DNA from: Promerops cafer
Lineage: Eukaryota; Chordata; Aves; Passeriformes; Nectariniidae
Direction of reading: 5' to 3'
Length of the DNA stretch: 64,000 nt
NCBI GenBank assembly: GCA_013398275.1
Contig: VZSE01009968.1
Span: 872,357 to 936,356 of the forward strand
The notes under the pieces are model-generated. The model was not told where the DNA came from. It did not search any database and was given only the letters and a program-made list of their open reading frames with translations. Made by a program: the position numbers and the translations under genes. This document shows, one piece after another, positions 11,901-23,720 of this stretch. Position 1 is the first letter of the stretch. Every line of letters starts with the position of its first letter.

Positions 11901-14900
11901 TTCAATGGAGGTACAGGATTGCATTAACACTATGTTCCTTACTTCTTACAGCAAAGACAAAATGAGATTTGTCATCATGCCAGTTAGTCTGCTGGTAAAC
12001 CAGAAACCAATCTGTTACACAGAGGAAGGGGTCAAAGAAGGAATAATACATATTCAGCCTCCACAGGTAAAATGTAGGCTGCTCAAGATTTAACAATGAG
12101 TCAAATTTTATTTTCAGGATAATGCTAATTACAATATTAAGAGAAATTGGGAAATGCAGGTAGCTTTAGCCATACTTGTTGAGACTCACAGAAGATAAGT
12201 TTGAAGAAAACAATGCTGAAAGTACATTATACTTAGAATGTAGCAACACTTAGATTTATGTTCACTGGCTGATGGTTTGTAAGAAAGATAAAGGATAACT
12301 GCATTTTGAGCCAAACCCACATTACTGTACTCGAAGAAACACATGGCCCCATGGCAGCCATATCACTAAGAGGATGATGAGTCTGGTTAGTGGGACCTAC
12401 TTATAGACTAAAGCAGAGAGGATTTTGCCCTGAAGCAGCAATGGATGGAGTGGGAGAAAATAATTACAAGGGCTTTTAGCATTTATGAAGTAATAGAGGA
12501 CAGATTTTACACATACACCAAGAGACACAAACCATTTTGAGAGTAAAACTGAATTTGAAAACAATCTTCTCCACAACTTCAACTCCCACTGGCAGAGGTT
12601 TTTCCTAACTAAAAGAGGTAAATACAGACTAGCTGGTCCCACAAAAAGTGGGGTGGAAGAGAGGGATTGTCTTTCAAAACTTATTCTGATTAAGAAAATG
12701 AGGAAAGGGAAAAAGACAAAATCAACAATAACCAAAGGTGTGGGTATCAGCTTATAGGATGAAGCACAATTTCTCCAAAAATCAACAGCACAGCATCATC
12801 TCATGCCAGCTAAGAGTCTCATTACCCATCACACAGCTGCAAAAATCTCTGAAATACCAGCCAGCAAACTGCTAGAGACTGCTGACACCAGTCATAGTTC
12901 ACAAGGGAAAATACTGTATTGGAAATATAAGGCAGTGAGGGGATGGTAGAAGGATGTTGTGGGGTCCCTCTGAGCTTGCTGAGTGCAACTGTGGCAGCTA
13001 CAGGCTACTATCATGGAGGAGAGAAGACCACCAGCTACTGACAGGCCATCATCCTCATCTGCAAGGACCTGAGCCTCTAGCTGTTTCAGGAGGCAAACAC
13101 AGACCACCAAACAGAAGGATGAGCCCAGTGGGGTATTCCACAGGGAAAGCACCACTGCAGGAGGTAGCTGCAAATGGACTGACCTTGAGCAGACTAGCCA
13201 TTTATTACCCTGCTGCAATCCCAGAATGACAGAATAAATGTTCTCCACACTAAACTGGAGAATGATGCTGGATTAATTGAGAAGAATTACTAGCCACAGA
13301 AGATGAATTATTTTTCAAATTCAGTATCTCTCTGCTTTGGGGTTTTTGTTGGTGTTTGGGGTTTTCTGCTCATACATACTTCTGAGTGTACACAGACCAC
13401 CCATCTGTGGCTCCTCCTCACATAACATGCATTCCTCAGCAAGGGAACTTGAGCAATAAAAGAACTTAAAACATTGGCCTACCTGGCCTTTCAGCTGGAG
13501 CTGGTGAAAAAGCTTTACATACTCTGCACCACTTCTACAAAGCCAAGGAACTGAAACTCCACTTTCCCCAAGGTGCGCTCCCTTCCAGGCAGTGATTTAA
13601 CGACTAAGGAGAGCAACAATAGGCCAACTACAGCCCCAAAAGCAATTGCTTTCACTTGATTACTGCCCTGGAGTTTTATCTAACCTTCCACACCTGACCC
13701 AAGGCCCCTTGGAAAGCCTCTGACCCCGCATAGTAAATTTGGTCTGGTCTTAGGGCCACAGCTGCTTTGCTTCATGCTGTTTAAAGCCCAGAGATTGAAG
13801 GTCTCCCCCTAACAGCCTTCAGCCCCAGGGCTGGTTCATGTTCAGCCCCCAGAGTGGACCGGCTGGCTGGGTGCTCCTCGTCTTAGCAGCCTTAAGCTGA
13901 GCAGGATTAGCTGCTGCAAAGGCTCTCGGCACCCAGCCACGGCTGTGTTTACATTAGAGAAAATGGACCTCACAGAGACAGTTTGCAAACACCACAAGAC
14001 GAACTTTTGTAAACTCCCTTGGTTTAGTCATCTTTCCCCATCTGTCAGAGAAGTTTAAGTGAGATTGAAAAAACACAGGAAATTACTGTGTATTCCAAGT
14101 AGTCGTGACTGAGCGGCTTGGCTGTTATATGGGATGCCTTGTGGAAGATCCACATCTCCTAACATTTCCAGCAGGATTCTTTGAAACGCTTCCCTGGCTA
14201 CGATACTTTAGCAGGCTCTGCACAGCCTGCCAGGAAAAGCCTCTGGGGTGCTTTGTGCAGCTGTGGAAAAGCTCACAGCAGTACTGAGGAGCCCAAATGG
14301 TGACCTCCAGAAGGCGAGGGCAGCCCCTGTGTTAGAGGTTGCAAAGCAAGGGATGGACAATGTAAAAGGTCAGGTCCCTTTGGGAGGCCTCCATGTGAGA
14401 ATTACATTCACTGAATACAACACCAGATGAAATCCTTTACCTCACAGCAGTTTAAACCTTTCCCTGATGTGACTAACTGGTTTGGTTTTGGGGGTTTTTT
14501 GTGATAAAACTTAAGAAGCTTCTTTTGTCAATGTTCCTGGTGTGATTAAGCAGCCATTGCACTTGCTACACCTCTCGCTATGCCTTTAGCTCAAGAAGGC
14601 AATGAAAGGATACAAGCCAAATGCAGGCTAGAAATCACCTTCACCTCTTTGCTTCAGCCATAACTCTCTAATCACCAGATCACTCTGTAGTGGCAATCTG
14701 AGCTACAGGCAGCTGGAAAAGTCATTGAGGTGTGGGGTGTCACAACTGGCACAAGGCTCCAGACGGAGCACAGGGCAGCCACCTGGTTACTTTGTTTAAA
14801 TACCACTTTAGCTCATGCTGTGGCTCTGAACCAACTCCCGGCTTCCCCTGAATAAATCCAAAGGGTGGTGGCACACAATATAGCACCCTGGCAGCGTGTC

Positions 14901-16037
14901 ATGGTCATCATGATGGTGGGACACAAAAGGACAGATGGTAGATGAGGGGTGTAAAAGGAGGATGGAGGGCATGCAGGAAGATGAAATGTGAAAAAAGTCT
15001 CTGCCACAACTTTGCTTAGGGGCGTAACACCTTCAGGACTGAAAGAAGCATTTCATTTCTGTGGCTCAGGCTGTGTCTGTTTTCCCTGCAGAACCAGCTG
15101 CTCTGCTGGCACTGCACATCACTGCCAGCTGAGGCTGTCTGAGTGCTGAGGATGCTTAAGTACCCATGTTAAGCTGTTTCAACAGATTAGCTAATACAGT
15201 AAAAATAGTAAAATTTTACCAAAAGTAGTGAGTATATATGAAACACAATGACATTATGCTACGTGCTTCAACAAAGAAACATGATTTTTTAAACTCAAAT
15301 GAACTGTATATTTCCAAGTGAAATGTATTACCTGGATCCTGAAGATAAAATGTCACTTCTGTTCCTAGCAACAGCAAAATTGATGTGACAACAGAAACAT
15401 TTTTTTCTGTTGCTGTTTGGCATGTGCTGAAAGGCACAGTCCTTTATAGTCATACACTCTAGGAACAAAGTGTCTTACGATAGAGAGAAAAATAATCTTC
15501 CTAGAGAGAAGCACTTCTGTCCAGTTCTTCCTGGCAGGTAGGCCAGGATCAAGTTCAGGAGCATTCATTTAGCAGTTATGTGGGGGACATATGGATGAAA
15601 GGCATTCATATTATCTTGTAAAAGAATTATTTCTTGAAAATTTTTGATACTAGAAAAATGTACTTAGCACTGGAGTGTGCAGTGGAGAAAAGGCCTATCA
15701 GGCTTACAGTCTTCACATGCCATAAATCAAACTGGATTTAAACTGGGAAGTCCATTCAGTCTAACGCAGGGTGGAGATCCTATCAAGGTCTATTGCATTT
15801 CTGGGAATGGGACAAGAGCGTTTCCACCTCCCTTTTCTAACATGGAATACCTCTGTCTCTTGTGAGGCCAGCAGGATAACTCCTGAGTCCAATACATCTC
15901 CTTTCAGTATTTGCTATTATTTCGTGAGGCAAGGTCCAGAGAAAGGCACAAAACCCCACTTATCCGTAGGCCAACTTTCGTTAGATGGCATTTCCTCCCT
16001 TGCAGACCCTGATGACAATAAGACTGTCCAGAGCTGT
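8985..16037. other. Intergenic, no gene seen
   Basis: Spacer with two somewhat GC-richer patches (about 10.05-10.65 kb and 13.55-13.95 kb) and G/T-rich low-complexity strings near 13337-13366 and 14480-14502. Open frames up to 157 codons in the 10-kb patch overlap on opposite strands and match no family. Confidence 0.5.
9666..9710. repeat. Short imperfect tandem repeat
   Basis: The motif atatctgggtaaag appears twice within about 45 bp (catatatctgggtaaagcac and caaatatctgggtaaagtac). It is too short to interpret functionally. Confidence 0.7.
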
Positions 16038-16065
16038 AATGGGTTAATTTCTAGATTAACCCATT
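16038..16065. repeat. Perfect 11-bp inverted repeat with 6-nt loop
   Basis: Arms aatgggttaat (16038-16048) and attaacccatt (16055-16065) are exact reverse complements around ttctag. Each arm contains a TTAAT/ATTAA core that homeodomain-type proteins can bind. In a spacer with no transcript evidence the role is unknown. Confidence 0.85.
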
Positions 16066-18240
16066 AATCTTTAGTCTCTGGAACTAAAGAAACCATTATA
16101 GAGGCCAGAGTAGACAAAGATCTGCTGATCCATCACTTCAGCTTGCGCAAATTCGACTGAGAAGCCTCTGCGATAGGTTATGTGTGCAGGCTTGTTCTGG
16201 GAGACCAAGGAGCCCTTTAGGGTCAAAAATCTTTCAGCCCCCCCAAAAGTGTTAGCTGATTTGTGGTTTGGGCAGCATTTGGCTAGGTGTTTTCCTTGGC
16301 TGTACGTGCAAGTCTACAGAGAATCTGCTGCTTCTCAGTGCACCTCCAGACTGTCCTAAATGCTCCTGAAACCCTGGCAAGGCTGAGCTCCCTCACAGAC
16401 CCAGCCTGAAGTGCACAGTCAACTGCTGTGTAATCTCTAGAGCAGGGAGCAGTTTGATTAAATGGTGTTTTCTTTGGTGAAGGAGGGGAACATGGGGGAA
16501 AGGACCCAGTAGCCATTGGAGATGTAAAATTAAAATGAATTTTGGTCATTTTAATAAATATATATCAAGGAAATTTCACTTTACTACAACAACACGTTAG
16601 TATACAAGCATCTAATATTTAAGCTTAAAACATCAAGCGTTTATCAAATATTGGAAAAGAGCAGACATTACTAGACTATCTGGATATAACACAAGAAAAA
16701 TCAGGTTTTTTAAAAAATTGGTCCTTGTGGACAAATGTCTAAATGATGATCCTACTCATACACTGTATGAATGAGATCTATATTTAATATTATTATTATT
16801 AATAAAAAAGCTTCTGTCTTGGAGAAATCAGGTGGCATTTGTACTTTCTTTTTTTGTCATTTTTCACAATGATAACCCTTACAAACTTATCAGTTTAAAT
16901 TCACCTGACTTCATAAAGATTATCATTGATTTATATCCTGCTCTGTTTGTGGTCACCTTGGCTGGGGGGCAGCTTTTTCCTGGGACCACTGGGCTTTCTG
17001 AGAAAGACCATACAGTTTGCATATGTATTTTGCTACCCAAAATAACTGTGGCCCAGGACTCCTCCAGCTGAACCCAAGAAACCCAAAGCAGGAGCTCTCA
17101 GACCCAGAGACCTGTCTGACTCCAGTGCCAAGCCTGGGGCTGTGTCCCCTTGGGGACACTCATGCCCTGCACTGAGCTGGCTGCTCCCCCAGTACAGAGG
17201 TGATTTTCACCCCTTGGGCAAGAAGCAAGCAGAGACGTCACTTGAGTGCAAAATGCTGTGGGAACAGGCAGCTATTTATGAGTCAGCTGTGGCCTGGATG
17301 TGGCTATTTTGCTGAGCACATCCTGCCAGTTGTTATGGGGACTGTGGGAACTAATTAATTTGGTGGATCTAAGACTCACTCTTGGTCCAACCCCAACTAA
17401 TGTCTTCTGGGCATTTTACACAGCACACTTTTGCAATCAATCTACCTAGGGGTGACTAAATGTTGTCCTCAGCCACTGAAATCTCCAAAATGTTCTTTTT
17501 TAAAATTAAACCCCTTACATTCATTCAGATAAAACTGTGTTTATCACCACATTATTAATTAACATTGTGCTTTTTGCCTTCTTGTCTTTTTTTAAATCAA
17601 CAGCAAAAGTCATAGAAAACTCCCGCATGCTTTTGCAATCTAAAATAGAGAAATTATGTGAAACAGAATAAAGTATAAAACATGCCACTGGGTCATGAAC
17701 TTCATTATACGAAGAAGAAAAAAAAGAGCCCCAGCAACAGACAGTTGCCATAGAAACACTCAAGCATCGAATGCTTGTTTACAAGAGACATCTCTCTATT
17801 GTTTCTTAAATCCCTTCCTAAGGATGGCAAATCAAAAAGCAATTGAGCATCAAAAAGGAAGAACAGAGATGTTTGAATAGGAAGTTGAACTCAGTACTTC
17901 AAAGGTTAAAGGTTTCTAATAATATTGATCCACCCTGTGGGTTTCTTTTTTAATCTCTGTTTAGGTTAAATCCCTGCTGTATCAGATTCATACTTAATTT
18001 TCACACTGGCAAAAATTAAGACAAAAAGTAAGGCACCAAAAAAAAAACCTGCCCTGTGTAACAACAAACCTCATTAGTTATTACAGCTGAGGTGAAAACA
18101 TGCAAGTACTTGAGCTGCATGTTTGATTCTGATTAAGATTCCACAAACAGGTTATTTCTTTATGCTATGTCCTATTTTGTCAGTTGAACAAGATGCTGAA
18201 TACAGGAATTCAAGAGTATCACTGCAAAACGTAAGGATGG
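16066..18240. other. Intergenic / possible extended SERTAD4 3' UTR
   Basis: AT-rich sequence just downstream of SERTAD4. It holds no coding exon; it could be transcribed if SERTAD4 uses a poly(A) site beyond 18241. Confidence 0.45.
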
Positions 18241-18711
18241 TTTATTCCCAATCCATGAAGACAGTCCTTTGTCAGAACGAATACTGAGTTACAAGGAGCA
18301 TATCATCCTTGTTGGTAGCATCAATTTGTTTACCAGACTTCTAATTCCTTGGTAAACATAATGGAGGTTCTTCTTAATTAATGGCAGACTTCTTGGGGGC
18401 AGGGATATGTAAAACGATATGTTTTCCCCATCTGGCTGATTGGCATTTTCAGCAACGAAAGCTCCACCATAGCTGCACAGACTACAGTGCTCAGCAGCAA
18501 TGCAACTGTGTTCTTTCTGAAGTCTCCACATTTATAAATAGCCGCTGATGTGGATGGCAGAGACACTTTATGCAATCTGCTCTCCACTCTACACGTCATG
18601 TTTGTGGCATGATTGTACCATTAGTAGAAAACTATAAAAAATCCGTTCAAAATAAAAATTTGATAGAGAAGGAACATGCTGTGCATGCTTCAATAGAGCA
18701 AGAAAGATGCC
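18241..18711 (-). other. SERTAD4: SERTAD4 3' UTR (to first poly(A) signal candidate)
   Basis: Downstream of the TGA the minus strand runs about 465 nt to an AATAAA hexamer at 18246-18241, the first canonical signal after the stop. An AU-rich patch (minus-strand tatttataaa, near 18531-18540) lies within it. The GU-rich downstream element is weak, so a longer UTR using a later site is possible. The end is inferred, not observed. Confidence 0.45.
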
Positions 18712-19467
18712 TCATATTTTACTTCCTTTGTTGCAGCAGATTTTATTACTTGGTAAAGATTCCTTTTTCCTTAAGGATTTTTTCCAAGATTCACTTATGT
18801 TGCTCTTGTCATTACATCCAGTCTCAAAATAGTCATAAAATTTGCCTTTACATTCAAGAGCATGGGTGCCTCTTACAGGTTCACAGTTTAGGGCGATGCT
18901 CTCTCTCTCAGGTTCATTACCTCCTTTCTCATCATTAAATTTTGCCTTTTCCTGGTTACTGTGAGACCTGCCATTAGTGAGGAAAATTTCATTGGCAGGT
19001 ATCTGGTCATCACTTCTGTAAGGAGGTGCACTGCCAACTTCATAATCCACCTGCTGGGAACAGCTTGGCAAAGAAATGGGAGGGGAGGAGGAGGAAGAGG
19101 AGGAGGAGGAAGGAGAGGAATTACTTTCTGTACTAGCATTAACAGAGTAGGGTAGATTTAAATAGTGACTGCCACATTCTTGATAGAAGCAGCACATGTG
19201 GAGCTTCTCGTACTCCTCCTTTGCCATCCGAAGGCGTTTTCTGTATGGACAGTCCTGAGGCACAAACCACTCTTGTGGGGAGGTGCCACTGAAGGAGCAG
19301 GTGGAGAAGCACCAGTTGTTCTGCATGATGATCTCTCCGTGGATTCTCTTCATGAGATTGTTGATGAGGACAGATCTCCGCAGGTAGACTTCAGGATCAT
19401 CAATGAATTTCAGCTTTTCCAAAGACATGTAAAGAATATGGGCCCGCTCCTCAAACACAGAGATTGT
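18712..19467 (-). CDS. SERTAD4: SERTAD4, last coding exon (SERTA domain to stop)
   Basis: This exon encodes the final 251 residues of SERTA domain-containing protein 4, a TRIP-Br family member. SERTA proteins are nuclear cofactors; better-studied paralogues contact E2F/DP and CDK4, while SERTAD4 itself is poorly characterised. The exon opens after a clean acceptor (minus-strand tttgcatttgcag, AG at 19469-19468) and reads TISVFEERAHILYMSLEKLK, the start of the SERTA helix block, continuing through VYLRRSVLINNLMKRI by about residue 43. A Cys/His-containing stretch (QDCPYRKR, CCFYQECGSHYLNLP) follows, then a serine run at about residues 107-121, then an acidic and polar region. The Lys-rich tail WKKSLRKKE ends in CCNKGSKI and TGA at 18714-18712. 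All these landmarks are SERTAD4-specific within the family. The upstream exon joins in phase 0. No frameshift or internal stop is seen, so the gene looks intact here. Confidence 0.95.
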   Translation of the reverse strand, partial: TISVFEERAHILYMSLEKLKFIDDPEVYLRRSVLINNLMKRIHGEIIMQNNWCFSTCSFSGTSPQEWFVPQDCPYRKRLRMAKEEYEKLHMCCFYQECGSHYLNLPYSVNASTESNSSPSSSSSSSSSPPISLPSCSQQVDYEVGSAPPYRSDDQIPANEIFLTNGRSHSNQEKAKFNDEKGGNEPERESIALNCEPVRGTHALECKGKFYDYFETGCNDKSNISESWKKSLRKKESLPSNKICCNKGSKI

Positions 19468-22414
19468 CTGCAAATGCAAAAAACACAAGATACGGAACTG
19501 AAGGCAACCAGTTTTGTTCCAGACAACGAGAAAGGAAATGAAGCAAAGTATTCCCTCTGTGTCACTACTTTTCTGTTCTTTTTCTGAGGCATCTAAAACC
19601 AGCTTTTTTTCATTTTGCATATCCGTGTAGCTGGGGACCTGCTTTTTCTTGGCCACAGCATTCCCCCATGTTTAGGGGGTAAGCAGCCGAGCTTAGGAGG
19701 AAAGTAGCTGAGCATTACACCACAGAGGCAATTGCAAGGCATAAATCCAAGGTGGGAGAGTGAAATCCAGATGCACACATCTGGCTCTTTAATTACATTT
19801 GGGATTAGAACACAAAACTGTTGTGCAGTTTTGCCCCAGTGATGGCTAGGGGGGCCTTTTGTTGCAAATGGACCCAATTCCATCATCCCCTGTGGGGCTT
19901 CTACAAAGCTCTGAAGCCAAGCAAGGGTCCTTCCTGCAGCGCCAAGGTTTGCAAGAGGCAGCCAGCAGCCATCGCCTCACACAGCAAGTGTTGGAGCATT
20001 TCATCTGCTGCCAGGGGAAGAGGCCCTCCAGCGAGGAGGTCTCCATTTGCCAGGCTCTTACACTGCTCTTGTGCACAGAAGTGCATGCAGGGAGGGAGAC
20101 AGGGAGAAGCCCATCTCAAAGCATCCCAGCATCTGGAGAGCAGCTGTTGGCCTGTGTACTATGCCCTGTGCTCTACAGGACCGGTGGGAATGCAGATAGC
20201 AGGGATAAGGTCAGGAAACGAAGAGAGGATAGGGATTTGCAGAAATCCTGGCTCTACGCCCACAGATTTGTTCTCCCTTCCATGGTCCTTCCAGGACTCC
20301 CTTTCTCAGCACTGCCAGCATGAGCAGGTTACTGCCCCTGGGAGGCCCCGAATTCTGCCCTGTAATCACTACCCTGGGAATCAAAATAAGAGAGGGGGCA
20401 ATGCATGCTACTGTAAGCACTATTAACTAATTTTCATTTTTAGTAAGAATTTGGTTTGCGTAGGAGGAGAGCAGCACAGCACAAAGAGAGACTGCTCTAA
20501 ATCCCCCCATCTGTGGCTTGATCATTCTTCCCTTTCCCACATGGTTACAGCATTTTTGCAGAGTGGAAGTCGTAGCTATGAGGACTGAAAGAGCTTAAAG
20601 CACAGCTGCTTTTCACATCCATTCAGCTCTCCTCAGCCCTCTAGCTCTTTCCACAGCCTGGTCATGTCTGCGAGGCTTAGAAGCAGCACAGTGCCTCATA
20701 AAAACAAAAATTGGCCATAATTTCATACGAGTTCACAGCTGAAGCTCTTTGTTAGAGAGAGTAATTTTCTATAATAAATGACTCATTTTAAATTATATTA
20801 AGCCTATAGGTTCATTTGCGTCCTTTGTACCTGCTGCAGCAACAGTCAGTGAAGCCATAAAAGCCTGGAGCAAACCAGCAAGCCTTGAACTGGGATTGTC
20901 CTGGAGATATGTACTGGAGACACACCAGTAGGAACAAGTTGTCAAAGGCTTTCTTCTACACGTTTGCCAGCAGCCCTCTGGAGAGAGGCTCCAGGCCATA
21001 CCATCATACCCTCTATGGGACGAGTAATCTCAGAACATAACTCTTTACTGGGTGGCAGAGGTATAAACATGCAAGAAATTTAAGGAAAGCTGGTGGGCAT
21101 CCTCCCTCTGCCAGAGCTCAGTGCTGCAGAGTAGAAAATGTATTTGGGCTCAATAGAAGAAATTGGTGACCCAGGGTTTCTGACATGTTACACCTCTGCA
21201 AACAACAGCACAAAACAGTGGCTAGGTCTAACTTACCAATACCTCTACAGCTGCTTTTTATTGCTGTTAGAAAAGACTACATAACTATTCCTCCTCCCCC
21301 TCTTTGTAAGGAAATTAATGACTGATACAAAAATCCAACAATCTTGTAAATAAAACCAACCTGGCTGAAAATTGGGAGAGTGATATGACATGTGTGACAC
21401 TCTCACTAACCAGAGTACATTTTTCAACACCCTTGGTGCTGTTTATTCTCTGCTCTGGCAGCAGACTGGACATCTTCTGAAATTAACAGCGGGACAATTT
21501 TTCACCTTCCTTGTCCAGGTACTTATTTCCAGACAACTCTATCTGTAGCTGAAAATTCCTTCAGCTACTCTAAGGTCTTTGGGAACTGAGCTCAGCATTA
21601 ATGTTTGCTTCTCCTCCACAGAAATCCCTCCCCCATTGCCAAGAGAACATGGGTAGCCCTAGACCTCCATGGGCCAGGCAGGATTCAACAGGGTAAGGAT
21701 GGTGCCTCAAGGCATGAGCTATCCTTAAGCACTTCACCCCAAGCATTCAGTTCCATACAGAACTGAGCCCTTAATGAAGAGGAGCATAAAATCTCACCAA
21801 AAAAAAGTGAGATTTAAATTTATGTATTCACTGGCCTGGGAAACATTTGCTCTAATCTCTCCCCTGACAAGTTTCATTAAAAAAAAATATTCTTTCATTT
21901 ACTAATCTGTTCTTAAGGAGTTATTAGCTTTTTAATAAACACAATTAAATACTGAAGGAATTTGTACTTGATTTCCAAGTCATTCTGGTTTTTTACATGA
22001 TTTGTAACCAGTGTGGGGTATATGGAACCTCTTACTATTTCCCCCCTGGAAAAAAAGTTTTATATGAGTGGGGAATCTTTTACTTATGTTCTTCCTTTCT
22101 GTCATTCAAATGCTGTTACAGAACTGTTTCTGTAAGCATGACATGAACTAGCTAAGAACAAAATAATCTGAAAAAAGTTATTCTCAGCATTTCCATTTGC
22201 AGTTGCTATAAATGCAGAAATGCCTTTGCTTCTTTTGCAATTGATGACAATACAACAATAAATGTGAAGAAGTGACAACTGTTTGTTTCTGAGCAAACAG
22301 CTGGATCATTCTCCTAATTTCAGCAGAGTATTTCAGCCTTCTGGAAATGGGTCAGTCGAGTGTTACTAAGCATCTGAAACTCAGAGTAAAAATAATGACT
22401 ATTAGAAAACATAC
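19468..22414 (-). other. SERTAD4: SERTAD4 intron between the two visible coding exons
   Basis: This is a 2947-nt phase-0 intron with GT at 22414-22413 and AG at 19469-19468. Bases 19.85-20.35 kb are moderately GC-rich and produce several open frames up to about 200 codons, none resembling a known protein. The rest is ordinary AT-rich sequence. No repeat family is recognisable by eye. Confidence 0.85.
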
Positions 22415-22530
22415 TTTATGTGTACAGCTGCTGAGTGGCGGATGAAAATCCTCTTCTTCCACATATTTCCTTTTAAAGTATGTGATCTTGGATGTTGTTA
22501 CAGGATTTGAAATTCCCCTGTAATGTGATC
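22415..22530 (-). CDS. SERTAD4: SERTAD4, internal coding exon
   Basis: A 116-nt exon encodes 38 complete residues, beginning SHYRGISNPVTTSKITYFKR and ending PPLSSCTHK. This is the conserved segment immediately before the SERTA domain in SERTAD4. The acceptor is minus-strand tgatttattgcccacag (AG at 22532-22531). The donor is AAA|GTATGT (GT at 22414-22413). The exon starts with the last two bases of a split glycine codon (phase 1) and ends in phase 0, so it joins the final exon at 19467 exactly in frame. Reading open upstream through 22531 is possible but gives residues unlike SERTAD4, so splicing is preferred. The preceding exon, which should carry the start codon and roughly the first 55-65 residues, is not visible. 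Confidence 0.9.
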
Positions 22531-22816
22531 CTGTGGGCAATAAATCAGATATGACAAATGACATGCGGTTTGCCGGAGGTTCTCCAAACAAAATACTTTT
22601 CATTTCCCTTCGCGCTACAGGAGAACGCCGCCGCATATTTTCGCATCTATTCGCGGCGATCAGAAACAAACCCTCTCCCGACCAGCGCACGGCCCGGGGG
22701 CCGGTGTGAGCGGCGGCGCGGGGAGCCGGGGCCGCCGCAGGGCGCTCGGCTGCCGGACAACTTTGCCCCTCCGCCGCTCCGCCGATGCCGAGCGCGACGT
22801 TGCCGGCGGCCCCCGC

Positions 22817-23185
22817 NNNNNNNNNNNNNNNNNNNNNNNNNNNNNNNNNNNNNNNNNNNNNNNNNNNNNNNNNNNNNNNNNNNNNNNNNNNNNNNNNNNN
22901 NNNNNNNNNNNNNNNNNNNNNNNNNNNNNNNNNNNNNNNNNNNNNNNNNNNNNNNNNNNNNNNNNNNNNNNNNNNNNNNNNNNNNNNNNNNNNNNNNNNN
23001 NNNNNNNNNNNNNNNNNNNNNNNNNNNNNNNNNNNNNNNNNNNNNNNNNNNNNNNNNNNNNNNNNNNNNNNNNNNNNNNNNNNNNNNNNNNNNNNNNNNN
23101 NNNNNNNNNNNNNNNNNNNNNNNNNNNNNNNNNNNNNNNNNNNNNNNNNNNNNNNNNNNNNNNNNNNNNNNNNNNNNNNNNNNNN
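22817..23185. other. Assembly gap (369 Ns), probably hiding SERTAD4 exon with the start codon
   Basis: A run of 369 undetermined bases is flanked by extremely GC-rich sequence on both sides. The missing SERTAD4 N-terminal coding segment (in human about 60 residues, rich in Gly/Pro/Ala codons, so GC-rich) would need only about 180 nt and would fit here. I searched the visible flanks from 22616 to 24200 on the minus strand and did not find it. Confidence 0.9.
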
Positions 23186-23389
23186 CCCCAGGCCGCCCCC
23201 GGCCCCGCTCCCGCCGCCCCCCGGCCGCGCTCCCGCTCCCCTCGCCGCCCCTTCCCGGCCCCGGCGGCGCTCACACACCGGCACGGATCCGCTCACTGGC
23301 TTCCCATTTCCTCCCGGCGGCGGTGGCACGGCGCCCTCGGCACCGGCGGGGGGCGAGTCTGCCTGTCTGGGTGCGTGTGTCTGCGGTGC

Positions 23390-23390
<1 letters not shown>

Positions 23391-23432
<42 letters not shown>
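23391..23432. repeat. Compound microsatellite (TG)12(AG)9 in the SERTAD4 promoter
   Basis: Twelve TG units (23391-23414) are followed directly by nine AG units (23415-23432), then cgcgcc. On the SERTAD4 sense strand this is (CT)9(CA)12, so it may be transcribed in the 5' UTR or lie in the core promoter. It is perfect in both halves and so likely length-polymorphic. Confidence 0.95.
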
Positions 23433-23720
23433 CGCGCCCAGCAGTCCGGGATCGCGTTCCTTTCTTCTTTCTTCCCTCCCAAACGACACAGACAGCGGAG
23501 ACTTAGGTAGTTGTTTCCACTAGCCCCGATCGGACTGAACTGGATCTGCCTCCAGTCAAAACACTGCGAGACTAAGACAGAAAATTGGCTCCGGTTTCAC
23601 GCCGTGAGTTGCGGTCCCACCGGAGCCAAGCACAACATCGGCGGAGCGGGCGGAATATTAAGCAGGAGCGGGGACTCCGGGGCCAGCGCCGGGCTGCGAG
23701 CTGCCTCCTGCCGCGCCAGC

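Noticed and set aside
19165..19587. 140-codon plus-strand frame
   Set aside because: It is antisense shadow of the SERTAD4 last exon.
19468..19656. N-terminal extension of the SERTAD4 last-exon frame (MAKKKQVPS...)
   Set aside because: This is open intron sequence upstream of a good acceptor; the true preceding residues are in the exon at 22530-22415, which joins in phase.
19821..20426. 201-codon plus-strand frame in the SERTAD4 intron
   Set aside because: It overlaps other frames, shows no family resemblance, and lies in a modestly GC-rich intron patch.
22352..23482. 376-codon minus-strand frame across the promoter
   Set aside because: It runs through the 369-N gap and the microsatellite. 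Only the segment 22530-22415 is real SERTAD4 coding sequence, bounded by splice sites.
22558..23510. Several plus-strand frames across the CpG island
   Set aside because: They are mostly Ns plus Pro/Arg-rich translation of GC-rich DNA and a dinucleotide repeat.
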